64,000 bases of DNA from Galerina marginata (GCA_023014335.1 JAECYW010000013.1:62001-126000), one strand, 5' to 3'; positions 9,897 to 22,739 are shown, numbered from the stretch's first letter. Translations and numbers: made by a program. Notes: generated from the sequence alone by a model not told the origin.

Positions 9897-11142
9897 ACTT
9901 GGTCAGAGGCCATTGCTGCGCATGGCAAAAACAAGTTCTTACTTTGGGGGTGAGGCAGTACCTTGAGATATGTTATTACATAAATACATGTTAAATAAGT
10001 AAATAATATGTAGTCTGCTCAAATCTGAACGGATTTGGATGATATTATACTCAAAAAGAGCAGAAAAATGAGGCCGTTCTAACAAGCCTAAAACAGCCTG
10101 GTCACGTGACCAGGAGGCCCTGATTTTTACGAATTTTTTGATACCAAGATCATAAAAATTGGCCCAGTAATGGCTGAGATACAGAAACCATGCAGGGTCA
10201 CAGTATGAGTGGGAGAATTTCGAATGATTGCATTAGGAACCATTTCTGCCTGCTATGCAGGCCGGAAAACAAGTTCTTTTACTACGTAAGAACTTGTAAC
10301 AAGAGTAATTCATACGTCGCTTAGTTTTTATTGGATTGCCTTGAAACAAAGTGTGTAATTATCAGAAAAATCAGGGATAAAAGATAGTGTCACATATGTA
10401 TTGCCACACCTTTATGTGACTTACCAAATGCGGAATATTGTTTGAAATACACTATATTGGAAGATTTAAAGGCATTAAAATAAAATAAAAATACAGATGA
10501 TGTTTTTTTTACCTAAGGGATGGTCTGTGCACACATATCACATGACATATCCCTCAGAATATTTTGGTCTAACTTGGTGCCTTAACTGATTTCAAGGGAT
10601 TTGCACAAAGTTCTGCTGTGAGTTTGATTATGTAAGCTTCTAAAACATTATTTTCATGTTATTTGGTCATGTTTTGCAATGTTTGGTGTGCCTTTTATGG
10701 GTTAACCAGTCAGTTTAACACTAATTTTCGGATTTTCACCAAGTTGAGCTGGCTGTTTGCCAGATTTGACACCATGACATCATTGCAAAACATATGTAAA
10801 TATTTGTACATTATTCTAGATTTGTCTGGGTAACATATTTTAGTTTATCTAGCTCACTGAAATTCATTTTAAGTGTAAATTTACACAAATTTGCGCTTTT
10901 TGGGTTGTGTGAACAGGTCACATGACCTAATCAACCCTGGATACACATGCCACATGAAAGCCCTGATTTTTACAAATTTTTTGATACCAGGATCATAAAA
11001 ATTGGCCCAGTAATGGCTGAGATACAGAAACCATGCAGGGTCACAGTATGAGTGGGAGAATTTCGAACGATTGCGTTAGGAACCATTTCTGCCTGCTATG
11101 CAGGCCGGAAAACAAGTTCTTTTACTACGTAAGCACTTGTAA
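9897..11142 (+). mobile_element. Hairpin-ended composite element, copy 1 (one C-B unit)
   Basis: The 5' end ACTTGGTCAGAGGCCATTGC lies at 9897 and the 3' hairpin ends ...CTTGTAA at 11142. Layout: A segment 9897 to about 10117, B from 10118, then one C-B unit; the B starts (CCCTGATTTTTAC) are 843 bp apart (10118 and 10961). The A segment contains the palindrome CCTGGTCACGTGACCAGG (10097-10114). Compared with the other copies, the C part lacks a stretch of about 36 bp just after the B hairpin. The final hairpin has one mismatch (AAGCACTTGT). No open frame is conserved and no transposase is inside. The flanks are AT-rich and not clearly coding. Confidence 0.85.
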
Positions 11143-12344
11143 TACAGTTGTGGGTATTTGATAAAGTGTCAATAATAAGGAAAACAAGGTTATCTTGTAT
11201 CTAGTGGATCTCTACATATTAATGACATGTACTCTGGTGTGAGAACTTTTGGGAGGTGCGTCCAGGTAAGGAATGCAAGAGAGAATGTTGCTGCTATATT
11301 AACATTTAGGTTTGAAGCTACTTTTAGCAGAGGCTACGACGCCTACTTCGGTACGTAAATCAACCAAGAGAATAGGAAAAAGCAAAAAATAATAGCAAGT
11401 GCAACGAGAAGGTGGGTTGGCCATGAATAGCTACTTATTTGCCCATGAAGAAAACTCAGAAGGACTTGAGTGATGTGTACTGAAGGTTTGCCATTAACGG
11501 TGTCATTAGCAGTGAAAATCGGCTTCGATTTTGTCAAAAGAGACTGCAAATCGCCTGCTATCTCGGCTAGACCCCCCGTCGCAGACGTTCCACCATTGTT
11601 ATCGACGCCGAGTCCATCTGTAGCCTGTCCTTTCTGCTGCCAGGGTGTGAACTGTCCATAGCTTGTAGGCCGTTGGCATCCACGTCAACACACGCGCTGT
11701 CAAAGTCTGCCTTCGAGAGCCACATTGCCAGCTACGTGGCCGAGTACAAGAAGATCTATTCGAGCTTCCGTTGTGCGACACTTCAGTGACCCACCAAACT
11801 GAACCTCTTAGGTTGATTAATTTCTGATAGGAAATACAATCTAGAGGAGGCTCAGAAAGATTTTATAGAAACATATTTCAGGCAAATATTCTTTTTTCTC
11901 CCGAAACATTCCTTCACACGGAAAAGTTTATTTTTCAAAAATGAATAATGTTTCTTGCTATAAATATTTTCTACATAAATATGGAAATATTTATGTGACG
12001 GGCAGAAAGGTTTTCTTGTTTCAGAATATATTTGTTCTTAGAGAATATATTTGTTGCTGAAGGGGTGTCAGGGGTCCTTTCAGTGCCAAAAGTTTTCCGG
12101 GCATTTTTGGGCCTTGCTAGGATAGATAAAAGCCCCACAGGTGTAATACAGCAAGTAATACCAGAAAGAGCAGGCTAAAGAAGGAATAAAGCAATGTACT
12201 AAATTATAAATATCAGAAAAGCAAAAAATATTACCATTTAATTTATTACTGCTGTATATTCATAATAGTAACAGGACAATTAAAGTAACTTAGTTTACAA
12301 TGAGGCTAATACAAATAAGGAAAAGAATTTATTCCCTTATGTCT
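11143..12344. other. Intergenic region, possible decayed coding fragment
   Basis: No supported gene. The 11470-11790 part is less AT-rich and reads on the plus strand as a short plausible peptide (KSAFESHIASYVAEYKKIYS) before a stop, but no family was recognised and flanking frames are broken. The rest, including an AT-rich hairpin around 11960-12000, shows nothing assignable. Confidence 0.4.
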
Positions 12345-14240
12345 TGTATGTTTGCTTTGATATTGTCTATGACATTTGAAAGCTCACAGCTATATTGTCC
12401 TAGATCTTAGCCTTGACGTTATCTATGGTGTCGGAAGACTTGACTTTCTTGTCCTGAATCTTACCCTTGACGTTAACAGTGGTATTGGAACAGTCGCGGC
12501 CATATTGTCCTGGATCTTAGCCTTGACGTTATCTATGGTGTCGGAAGACTCGACTTTCTTGTCCTGGATCTTAGCCTTGACGTTATCTATCGTATTGTAA
12601 TGGTCATGGCTATATTGTGTCCTGGATCTTTGCTTTGCCATTGTCTATTTTGCTTGTCCTGGATTTTTGCCTTGACATTATCAATGGTATTGAAACAATC
12701 GTGGCTATATTGTCATGAATATTCGCTTTGACATTGTCAAAACATTTTCACACTGAGGTCTAAAAACATTTTCAGGCACAAAAAATATTTCCCACTTAGT
12801 TCCAAAAATATTTTTTGAATCTTAGCCTTGAAATTATTAATGGTAATGGAATAGTCGCAGCTATATTGTCCTGGATCTTAGCCTTAACGTTATCTATAGT
12901 GTCGGAAGATTTGACTTTCTTGTCCTGGATCTTAGCCTTGACGTTATCAATGGTATTAGAACAGTCGCAGCTATATTGTCCTGGATCTTAGCCTTGATGT
13001 TATCTATGGTATCGGAAGACTCGACTTTCTTGTCCTGGATCTTAGCCTTGACGATATCTATTGCATTGTAATGGTCATGGCTATATTGTGTCCTGGATCT
13101 TTGCTTTGCCATTGTCTATTTTGCTTGTCCTGGATTTTTGCCTTGACATTATCAATGGTATTGAAACAGTCGTGGCTATATTGTCATGAATCTTCACTTT
13201 GACATTGTCAAAGCATTTTCACACTGAGGTCTAAAAATATTTTCAGGCACAAAAAATATTTCCCACTTAGTTCCAAAAATATTTTTTGAATCTTAGCCTT
13301 GAAATTATTAATGGTAATGGAATAGTTGCGGCTATATTCTTCTCAACCTTCACTTTGACATTATCTATGGTATTGGAGGACTTGCCTTGCCTGTCCTGGA
13401 TCTTAGCCTTGACTTTATCAATGGTAATAGAATAGTCGCGGCTATATTGTCCTGGATCTTTGCTTTGACATTGTCTATGGTATTAGAACAGTCGCAGTTA
13501 GATTCTTTGGGATCCTTGCAGTGTCATTATCTATGGTGTCGGAGGACTCAACTGGCTTGTCCTTGATCTTTGCCTTGACATTGTCAATGGTATCAGAGCA
13601 GTTGACTAGCTTGTCCTGGATCTTTGCCTTGATATTGTCCATGGTATTGAAAAGTTGCAGTTATATTTTTCAGGATCCACATCAAAACATTTTCACAGTC
13701 AGCTCTAAAAATATTTTCAGGCACAAAATATGTTTTCCACTTAAAACAAACAATATTTTCTGACTCTTAGGTTGGACATTTTCTGTAGTATCGGAAACCT
13801 TCCACCTATATTACCTTTGATCTGGCCTTCACATTATCTATGGTGTCAGAGGACTTGCCTGGCTTGTCCTGGATCTTCGCTTTGACATTGTCTGTCCTAG
13901 TAGAACAGTGGTGGTTAATTCTTCAGGATCTTCGCAGTGACATTATCTATGGTGGCAGAGGACTCGACTGGCTTGTCCTGGATCTTCACTTTGACATTGT
14001 CTGTCCTAGTGGAACAGTCGCGGTTAATTCTTTGGGATCTTCGCAGTGACATTATCTATGGTGTCAGAGGACTCGACTGGCTTGTCCTGGATCTTCGCTT
14101 TGACATTATTTATAGTGTCGAAGGAATCAACTGGCTTGTCCTGGATCTTCGCCTTGACATTGTCTATGATATTCAAAAAGTCACGGTCATATTGTCCGGG
14201 ATCCTCGCAGTCACATTATCTATGGTATCTGTTATGGTAT
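12345..14240 (-). repeat. Ubiquitin-derived minisatellite (54 bp unit, helix-1 fragment)
   Basis: About 1.9 kb of degenerate tandem repeats. Read on the minus strand, the 54 bp unit encodes K-VESSDTIDNVKAKIQDK; its last 17 residues are identical to residues 17-33 of fungal ubiquitin (end of strand 2 and helix 1), and the first position corresponds to residue 16. The best-kept copies are at 12505-12600 and 12975-13070; later copies (13550-13640, 13830-14170) read DTIDNVKAKIKDKPVESSD and similar. The array also has a higher-order period of 471 bp (12423-12641 matches 12894-13112), and three AT-rich spacers containing TTTTCAGGCACAAAA interrupt it (about 12740, 13213 and 13685). The rest of ubiquitin is absent, and stops and indels break the frame, so it is a satellite made from a gene fragment, not a gene. 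Confidence 0.85.
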
Positions 14241-14352
14241 GTCTTAGGTTAAGCCATTCCTTCTAGACGAAGCCCTCTCATTTCTCCACTTATTTAGCTC
14301 GTTACATCTAAATCCCAACTTATTCATCTCCCCAACTCGCACTACCATCCCA

Positions 14353-17300
14353 ACTTGGTCAGAGGCCATTGCTGCGCATGGCAAAAACAAGTTCTTACTT
14401 TTAAGGTAAGTCCGACTATAAATAAAGGTTAAATAAGTAAATAATGCATAGTCCGCTCAGTTCTGAAGCTATTGGGATGATCTTATACTCAAAAAAAGCA
14501 GAAAAATGAGGCGGTTCTAACAAGCCTAAAACGGCCTGGTCACGTGACCAGGAAAGCCCTGATTTTTACGAATTTTTTGATACCAAAATCATCAAAATTG
14601 GCTGAGTAATGGCTGAGATACAGAAACCATGCAGGGTCACTGTATGAGTGGGAGAATTTCGAACCATTGCGTTAGGAATGTTTTCTGCCTGCTATGCAGG
14701 CCGGAAAACAAGTTCTTTTACTACGTAAGAACTTGTAACAAGATTAATTATTAGACTACAATAAGAAACTTATAAGAAGATTAATTTATACGTCGCTTAG
14801 TTTTTATCAGATTGCCTTGAAACAAAATGTGTAATTATCAGAAAAATCAGGGCTAAAAGATGGTGTCACATGCGTATTGTCACATCTTTATGTGACTTAC
14901 CAAATGCGGAATATTGTTGAAAACACAGTAAATAAGCTATATTGAGAGATTTTAAAGGCATTAAAATAAAATAAAAATACTGATAATGTTTTTTACCTAA
15001 GAGATGGTCTGTGTACACATATCACATGACATATCCCTGAGAATATTTTGGTCTAACTTGGTGCATCAACTGATTCCAAGGCAATTGCACAGAGTTCTGT
15101 TGTGAGTTTGATTATGTAAGCATCTATTACATCATATTGAAGCTATTTGGTCATGTTTTGCATTGTTTGGTATGCCTTTTATGGGTTATCCAGTCAGTTT
15201 AACACCAATTTTGCGATTTTCACTGAGTTAAGCTGGCTGTTTGCCAGATTTAGACACCATGACATCATTGCAAAACATATGTAAATATTTGTACATTATT
15301 TTAGATTGGTCTGGGCAACATATTTTAGCATATCTAGCTCACTGAAATCTGCTTCAAGTGTAAATTCACACAAATTTCCGCTTTTTGGGTCGTGTGAACA
15401 GATCACATGACCGAATCGTCCCTGGATACCCATGCCACATGAAAGCCCTGATTTTTACGAATTTTTTGATACCAAAATCATCAAAATTGGCTGAGTAATG
15501 GCTGAGATACAGAAACCATGCAGGGTCACTGTATGAGTGGGAGAATTTCGAACCATTGCGTTAGGAATGTTTTCTGCCTGCTATGCAGGCCGGAAAACAA
15601 GTTCTTTTACTACGTAAGAACTTGTAACAAGATTAATTATTAGACTACAATAAGAAACTTATAAGAAGATTAATTTATACGTCGCTTAGTTTTTATCAGA
15701 TTGCCTTGAAACAAAATGTGTAATTATCAGAAAAATCAGGGCTAAAAGATGGTGTCACATGCGTATTGTCACATCTTTATGTGACTTACCAAATGCGGAA
15801 TATTGTTGAAAACACAGTAAATAAGCTATATTGAGAGATTTTAAAGGCATTAAAATAAAATAAAAATACTGATAATGTTTTTTACCTAAGAGATGGTCTG
15901 TGTACACATATCACATGACATATCCCTGAGAATATTTTGGTCTAACTTGGTGCATCAACTGATTCCAAGGCAATTGCACAGAGTTCTGTTGTGAGTTTGA
16001 TTATGTAAGCATCTATTACATCATATTGAAGCTATTTGGTCATGTTTTGCATTGTTTGGTATGCCTTTTATGGGTTATCCAGTCAGTTTAACACCAATTT
16101 TGCGATTTTCACTGAGTTAAGCTGGCTGTTTGCCAGATTTAGACACCATGACATCATTGCAAAACATATGTAAATATTTGTACATTATTTTAGATTGGTC
16201 TGGGCAACATATTTTAGCATATCTAGCTCACTGAAATCTGCTTCAAGTGTAAATTCACACAAATTTCCGCTTTTTGGGTCGTGTGAACAGATCACATGAC
16301 CGAATCGTCCCTGGATACCCATGCCACATGAAAGCCCTGATTTTTACGAATTTTTTGATACCAAAATCATCAAAATTGGCTGAGTAATGGCTGAGATACA
16401 GAAACCATGCAGGGTCACTGTATGAGTGGGAGAATTTCGAACCATTGCGTTAGGAATGTTTTCTGCCTGCTATGCAGGCCGGAAAACAAGTTCTTTTACT
16501 ACGTAAGAACTTGTAACAAGATTAATTATTAGACTACAATAAGAAACTTATAAGAAGATTAATTTATACGTCGCTTAGTTTTTATCAGATTGCCTTGAAA
16601 CAAAATGTGTAATTATCAGAAAAATCAGGGCTAAAAGATGGTGTCACATGCGTATTGTCACATCTTTATGTGACTTACCAAATGCGGAATATTGTTGAAA
16701 ACACAGTAAATAAGCTATATTGAGAGATTTTAAAGGCATTAAAATAAAATAAAAATACTGATAATGTTTTTTACCTAAGAGATGGTCTGTGTACACATAT
16801 CACATGACATATCCCTGAGAATATTTTGGTCTAACTTGGTGCATCAACTGATTCCAAGGCAATTGCACAGAGTTCTGTTGTGAGTTTGATTATGTAAGCA
16901 TCTATTACATCATATTGAAGCTATTTGGTCATGTTTTGCATTGTTTGGTATGCCTTTTATGGGTTATCCAGTCAGTTTAACACCAATTTTGCGATTTTCA
17001 CTGAGTTAAGCTGGCTGTTTGCCAGATTTAGACACCATGACATCATTGCAAAACATATGTAAATATTTGTACATTATTTTAGATTGGTCTGGGCAACATA
17101 TTTTAGCATATCTAGCTCACTGAAATCTGCTTCAAGTGTAAATTCACACAAATTTCCGCTTTTTGGGTCGTGTGAACAGATCACATGACCGAATCGTCCC
17201 TGGATACCCATGCCACATGAAAGCCCTGATTTTTACGAATTTTTTGATACCAAAATCATCAAAATTGGCTGAGTAATGGCTGAGATACAGAAACCATGCA

Positions 17301-18294
17301 GGGTCACTGTATGAGTGGGAGAATTTCGAACCATTGCGTTAGGAATGTTTTCTGCCTGCTATGCAGGCCGGAAAACAAGTTCTTTTACTACGTAAGAACT
17401 TGTAACAAGATTAATTATTAGACTACAATAAGAAACTTATAAGAAGATTAATTTATACGTCGCTTAGTTTTTATCAGATTGCCTTGAAACAAAATGTGTA
17501 ATTATCAGAAAAATCAGGGCTAAAAGATGGTGTCACATGCGTATTGTCACATCTTTATGTGACTTACCAAATGCGGAATATTGTTGAAAACACAGTAAAT
17601 AAGCTATATTGAGAGATTTTAAAGGCATTAAAATAAAATAAAAATACTGATAATGTTTTTTACCTAAGAGATGGTCTGTGTACACATATCACATGACATA
17701 TCCCTGAGAATATTTTGGTCTAACTTGGTGCATCAACTGATTCCAAGGCAATTGCACAGAGTTCTGTTGTGAGTTTGATTATGTAAGCATCTATTACATC
17801 ATATTGAAGCTATTTGGTCATGTTTTGCATTGTTTGGTATGCCTTTTATGGGTTATCCAGTCAGTTTAACACCAATTTTGCGATTTTCACTGAGTTAAGC
17901 TGGCTGTTTGCCAGATTTAGACACCATGACATCATTGCAAAACATATGTAAATATTTGTACATTATTTTAGATTGGTCTGGGCAACATATTTTAGCATAT
18001 CTAGCTCACTGAAATCTGCTTCAAGTGTAAATTCACACAAATTTCCGCTTTTTGGGTCGTGTGAACAGATCACATGACCGAATCGTCCCTGGATACCCAT
18101 GCCACATGAAAGCCCTGATTTTTACGAATTTTTTGATACCAAAATCATCAAAATTGGCTGAGTAATGGCTGAGATACAGAAACCATGCAGGGTCACTGTA
18201 TGAGTGGGAGAATTTCGAACCATTGCGTTAGGAATGTTTTCTGCCTGCTATGCAGGCCGGAAAACAAGTTCTTTTACTACGTAAGAACTTGTAA
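14353..18294 (+). mobile_element. Hairpin-ended composite element, copy 2 (four 889 bp units)
   Basis: The 5' end ACTTGGTCAGAGGCC is at 14353, the 3' hairpin ends at 18294. B segments start at 14557, 15446, 16335, 17224 and 18113, a constant period of 889 bp, giving A-B-(C-B)4. Units look identical by eye. The palindrome GGTCACGTGACC lies at the end of A; the unit boundaries instead hold ATCACATGACC. A donor-like AAGGTAAGTCC follows the 5' end. No coding capacity. It sits between the ubiquitin minisatellite and an LTR-type sequence. Confidence 0.9.
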
Positions 18295-19162
18295 CTCTTA
18301 GTCTATAAATGTCTATATAGCTCAAACGAACTTTATCCTGTCATTAAAGCAGATTAGATTAGATTGTTCTTCCGAGGTTTATCAATAAACCGTACAATCT
18401 CGCCATCTTATTCATGATTCTCAAATCTCGGCTTTTCACGCGTAAGCGCGCGGCTAAGTTTCCGATCTCAGATTAGATCTCGTATCCATATTAAGAAGAA
18501 CCTTCCGAGAACTTGCCGACACGCTCGTCATCACTCGCCAAGCTCGCGATCTAGTATACATCTGTAGATAGAGATCTTAAGTAAATCAGTAGGATACTTA
18601 ACTACCTTGTAACCTTAGAACGAATATTCATACTTACTTTACCCCCAACTCTGCGTGATTATTCACCGAAACTCAAGCTAATCTTGCACGGCTTCGCGCT
18701 GCACGATTTCGCTTTGCTAGACATCTCCGTTACGGCTTCGTGCTAACGTTGATATCTTCGTTACTCATTTAACTCGGCCTACACCGTTTCCGACGAGCTC
18801 GATCTTACTCGAAGGCCTTCGGACCTTGACATCTTTTCATTCTCTGAGTATCCGAAATAACGATACTTATTTCTAGAATACTAACTACTTATATTCACAG
18901 GAATATACCAACGTCAAGGTTCCTTTTTTTGTACGAACCCTAACATTGGTGGACACATTGGGAAATAGCCTTTGCAGATTATCGACTTCTACGAACGTCC
19001 TTGCCGACTATCGACCTCGACGAATTCATCGTCTCCATCTTTCGGTAATCTAAGATATTATTGACTATTGAAATTCAACTATATTTCTACAACTCATTCC
19101 TCCGACACATATTAAACACGTATACTCAAGATTGAACTTAACCGTTACCCGTTACTCAGTGT
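18295..19162 (+). mobile_element. LTR and leader-like sequence of a retrotransposon remnant
   Basis: Non-coding, directly after hairpin-ended copy 2. It carries a TATA-like TATAAATG at about 18305. Near 18945 it has CCCTAACA followed by TTGGTGGACACATTGG, the layout expected for an LTR end and a tRNA primer binding site. A gag-like frame follows at 19163. The U3 part may be missing because the hairpin-ended element abuts it, and no second LTR was found. This assignment is inference. Confidence 0.45.
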
Positions 19163-19938
19163 ATGAGCCAAACGCCTAGTACACCTAAGAGAAGTCTTTG
19201 GAAACACGGAGTTCCTCAATTCTTTGGTGTTTTAAGTCCAATTCCCCTAACCGGATCAATGAGTACGAAAGATAAGACTGGTGAAGGTTCATCAAAGAAA
19301 AGCGTACCCGAAGAACCGACCGACAAAATGACATCAGGAGAGCCATCCAACTCTATAAAGCCAGGTACAGAATCCGAAGAATTTTCTAGCGAACATGTCG
19401 ACATACCGCTCTACGATTTCACCAAGAAACCTCTGCAGGGGTTAGACGACAATCCCAAGCATTACTCAGACTCTGAGAAGTTATTTACGGGATGCTTACC
19501 TCGTAGCGCATTTCTCGATAGATCCTCTAAGTCAACGACAGCAGCGGAAAGGATAAATGAGGCTCGAAGAATAGGTGTTGACAGTATTTGAAGAGTCTTC
19601 CCGGCAGATATCCGTAAACATATCTCGAGAAAGGAGGAACGATCGCTGTTTCCAGTAGAGATTAAGGTTCTAAACGAATTATTAACGCACCTATCGCAAT
19701 ATGACGACGAAAAGATTATTGGATATAGATTGCGAAACGATTTAGTCTCTACCTTTTCGAAAATGCTCCTCAAAAGAAGAGAAGAAGCTAAGGACGATCT
19801 CATTGTCGCAGGAGTTGGAATTCCAAGCTTACCGATGTGGGGAAACGATGGAAATATACAGTCATTCTGGCGGAATAACGACTTTGAAATTTTAGGAGCA
19901 TTGTATCGTTTAGAAGCCGAATATTTCCTGTCTCTATT
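19163..19938 (+). pseudogene. Gag-like polyprotein fragment, stop-interrupted and truncated
   Basis: The frame starts MSQTPSTPKRSLWKHG and runs 142 codons to a TGA at 19589-19591. The same frame then stays open (RVFPADIRKHISRKEERS ... RLEAEYFLSLL) until a poly(T) run at about 19940, so the two parts are one protein with a nonsense mutation followed by a truncating insertion. Content: a polar, Ser/Thr/Lys/Glu-rich N terminus and a helical second half (IKVLNELLTHLSQYDD, LVSTFSKMLLKRREEAKDD, WRNNDFEILGALYRLEAEY), compatible with an LTR-retrotransposon capsid region. No zinc knuckle, protease or reverse transcriptase is left. Its place downstream of an LTR/PBS-like leader is the main reason for the call. 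Confidence 0.5.
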
Positions 19939-19940
19939 AG

Positions 19941-19972
<32 letters not shown>

Positions 19973-20750
19973 CAATTTATATACCGGTGCGCGAAAGCAG
20001 TCCGGTCGCCTAACTAATACAAATCCCCGGTCGAAAGCGCGCAATAACCTACTAATCCCTGAACCAGACCCGAACCCTTCCACTTCTTCCGAACCCTTCC
20101 AACGGCGTCCTTTGTGCGCCAGGCCTTTGCTAGGGGGGACGGACCACCTAACCGCCCAGTCCCGCGAGGGAGGGACGGCCCCCACCGCTACGCCAATTCC
20201 ACGTAAGGACCGAAGCCCGAACATCTCCTGGCAGCCGCAGCTGCTGCACTCTCTCCGCCTTCCAAACCCGACGCCCGCATCAAGACCCGAACCCAACCCG
20301 AAAACCTTTACCCACCCGCGCCTTGACGACCCGAAACCCATACCAGCGAAGGAAATAAGCAGATGCGGGGATAAGGCCCCCAACCGAATGATCGCAAAAG
20401 CAGACCATCCGCGCAAGCCAAAAAAGCAGCTACCATTCGAGATATGGGCCGCAAAGTAACCACTGGTCGTAGCGAATGCAACCGGGTACGAAACGCGAAG
20501 AACGCGCGGAACTACACCACCCCGTCCTTGGCCTGTCAACCTCGTCCGAAGGAGGGATTGGACCTCCCCCAACTGACGCAACCCGGGAGAAGGTATCAAG
20601 GCCTCTCTGAGCAGTGAGCCTGCGCGGAACGCCTTACCCAATGCCTTGCGGTGAGATGCTTGCTGCGGGGTAGTTTTGAAACACGTAGATGACTGAATAG
20701 GTAGACTTTTAATAAAATCTAATCCCCTATCACACACACACACTATCAGT
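19939..20750 (-). repeat. Poly(A)-tailed retroposed insertion (minus orientation)
   Basis: A run of about 25 T (19940-19964) is a poly(A) tail when read on the minus strand. Upstream of it on that strand lies an 0.8 kb GC-rich block (to about 20750) unlike the AT-rich surroundings. A frame of 259 codons spans it on the minus strand, but its composition (Gly/Arg/Ser-rich) looks like an accident of GC content. A box B-like GGTCCAATCC near 20560 hints at a SINE. No target duplication was found, so the origin (SINE, LINE end or processed transcript) is open. It truncates the gag-like gene. Confidence 0.55.
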
Positions 20751-22739
20751 CAACACAGTAAATCAATCCTAACACTTGACGAGCGTTAAGCACCCAATCA
20801 AATAATCAAGTTAATTGATCAGTTCTTTTTGGGAGGGACAGGTATTTTTATAATAACAAGACTAATCCGAAGAATCCGTCTGGTACAGGGAAAAGTACGC
20901 GTTCACGTAGAATGGACGCGTCGACCCGAGGGTGAACACTAATGGGTTGTTGTTGGGGAAATAGAAAATAGATAACAAAATCAAAGACTCTGCTGTTAGA
21001 ATTAGTTGATAAAACACTTCTGAACTCTGTAGATAGTGTTTTACTTTTGGTTTCATATTGGTTTCAACTAGTTTCACTGTAAAATAGCGCGATTTGCATA
21101 GTAATTCGCTTATAGCGTAAGATAGAAGCGATATTACGTAAAAAGCTTTACTGTTTCGTAATCTCCTCATCGAGACCTTTCCGTCAATATTCTTTTTGTA
21201 GTGTAATTCGGAGTTCTGTGTCACAATTATTTCGAACGCGATATTGTGGACACCTATCGTCACGCCTCGCCTCGTACGGTAGCTAGCATACGTACCAACA
21301 TGTAATCCCTCTTATGTCTCGGAAACGAAGACATACGATTGAAACTCGGGCTTATACAAGCGTTTTACTACTTTTTGACTCAAATCATCAGATTGTGCAA
21401 ACTAAGCTTATTGTGATCTTATTAGTGTTAATCACTAGTAACACACTTTATTGTGAAAGTCTAACATCTGCCTCTTGGGATCGCGGGATACGTCACTGAG
21501 ACGCGTACGGGACTTAATTACTTTAGACTCTTGAAAAACGGGATAACGCCACTCTGGGACGCGTATGACTCTCTTGGGGTTACCAAAACCCTACTCGACG
21601 GGAAGAAACTCTGCAATGTCCGGTGTAGTCTACAACTATCTGAGTTGCCTCTACCACAGTCCAGGTCTTAGACACGCGACGCACTACCAAAGTACGGGTT
21701 ACCGCGGCTAATCGGATGGCCACTGAAGCCTCTTCAAGTCAAATAGATGACAGGTGTAAGAGATCGTTGTTCAAGTCCTTAAGTCTTTCAAAATCAAGTA
21801 CGTTCACTCTGATCACAAAAGGTGAAATTCCGTCTAAGACAAATAAATCTGTTTATTCAAAATTCCGCGAAGTCAAGTTAACACTTAGAAGTCTCGAAGA
21901 GGTTCTGGTGAACGTTCAAGATATAATCTCGTGGGTGGTAAATTGCTTGTCTTTTTCTACGTACGCGTACAGCTTTTATACTACTGAGAATAATATTTAC
22001 ATGTGATACAATGAAGGACTCGGCCTTTTACAAACAGCTGAACCGGATGCCAAGTTTCTTGTTTACTAAGCTTTCTGTTTCTTGCATAAGCTATCTTTCT
22101 GGTTGGCATGGGTACGCGTCGATATTACTCCTTTGGTAAGAACGTTCAGAGGTTCTTGCTGATACAAGACCGTAAAACGCGTCCCGATGTGCCGGGTCTA
22201 GGCTCTATCTGTATGTTGCAGAAGGCGCGCCCATATGTTTCGATGGACGGGCCCGCACGGTAATCTTATCTTATCTCAGCCTTCGGGTGCGCACTGTTAT
22301 TCGCGTCCGTTATTGTTCGCCCGAGATGTCCGTGGGACTCGACTCGGTAATCCTTCCTTTTACAGTAAGGTCGAGGCTCGAGAAGCCATCACGGTCGAGA
22401 CTCGGCAGTTCCCGTCCCTCATGTTCTGGGTTCGCGAGCTTGTTACTTGATTTGTCAGGTGGTGCCGCGTCGGCACCATAGTTGTGGGTCCTATTCTTCG
22501 GATATCTGTCCCTATTCGTTTAGACGCTAGAGACCTGTGCCTGTCAGTTAGGCGCACAGGTGGGCCCGCGTTCACAGTCCTCGCCTTATTACCGCGCTTC
22601 GTATACGGACGCGTACCCGTAATTAGAAGCACATAGTTTAACTTGGACTTCGTCGTGTACAATAGTTTCCTCTAGTCTTGACTGGCTTATACTGATTGTC
22701 CGAGACTTAGACAATGCGCCGCGCAAGATATATCATTAT
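20751..22739. other. Repeat-derived region without recognisable gene
   Basis: Small frames exist (20862-21263 minus, 21716-22006 plus) but show no family signature. The sequence is full of ACGCGT-type motifs (for example 21500, 21570, 22110, 22605), unlike its neighbours, and is probably decayed transposon DNA. Confidence 0.4.

Noticed and set aside
12376..14266. Plus-strand frames (MVSEDSTGLSWIFALTL-type repeats)
   Set aside because: They are the antisense of the ubiquitin-derived repeat; the minus strand explains the codons.
19964..20743. 259-codon minus-strand frame
   Set aside because: GC-rich block with Gly/Arg/Ser-rich low-complexity translation and a poly(A) tail. No domain is visible; it is more likely a non-coding retroposed sequence.
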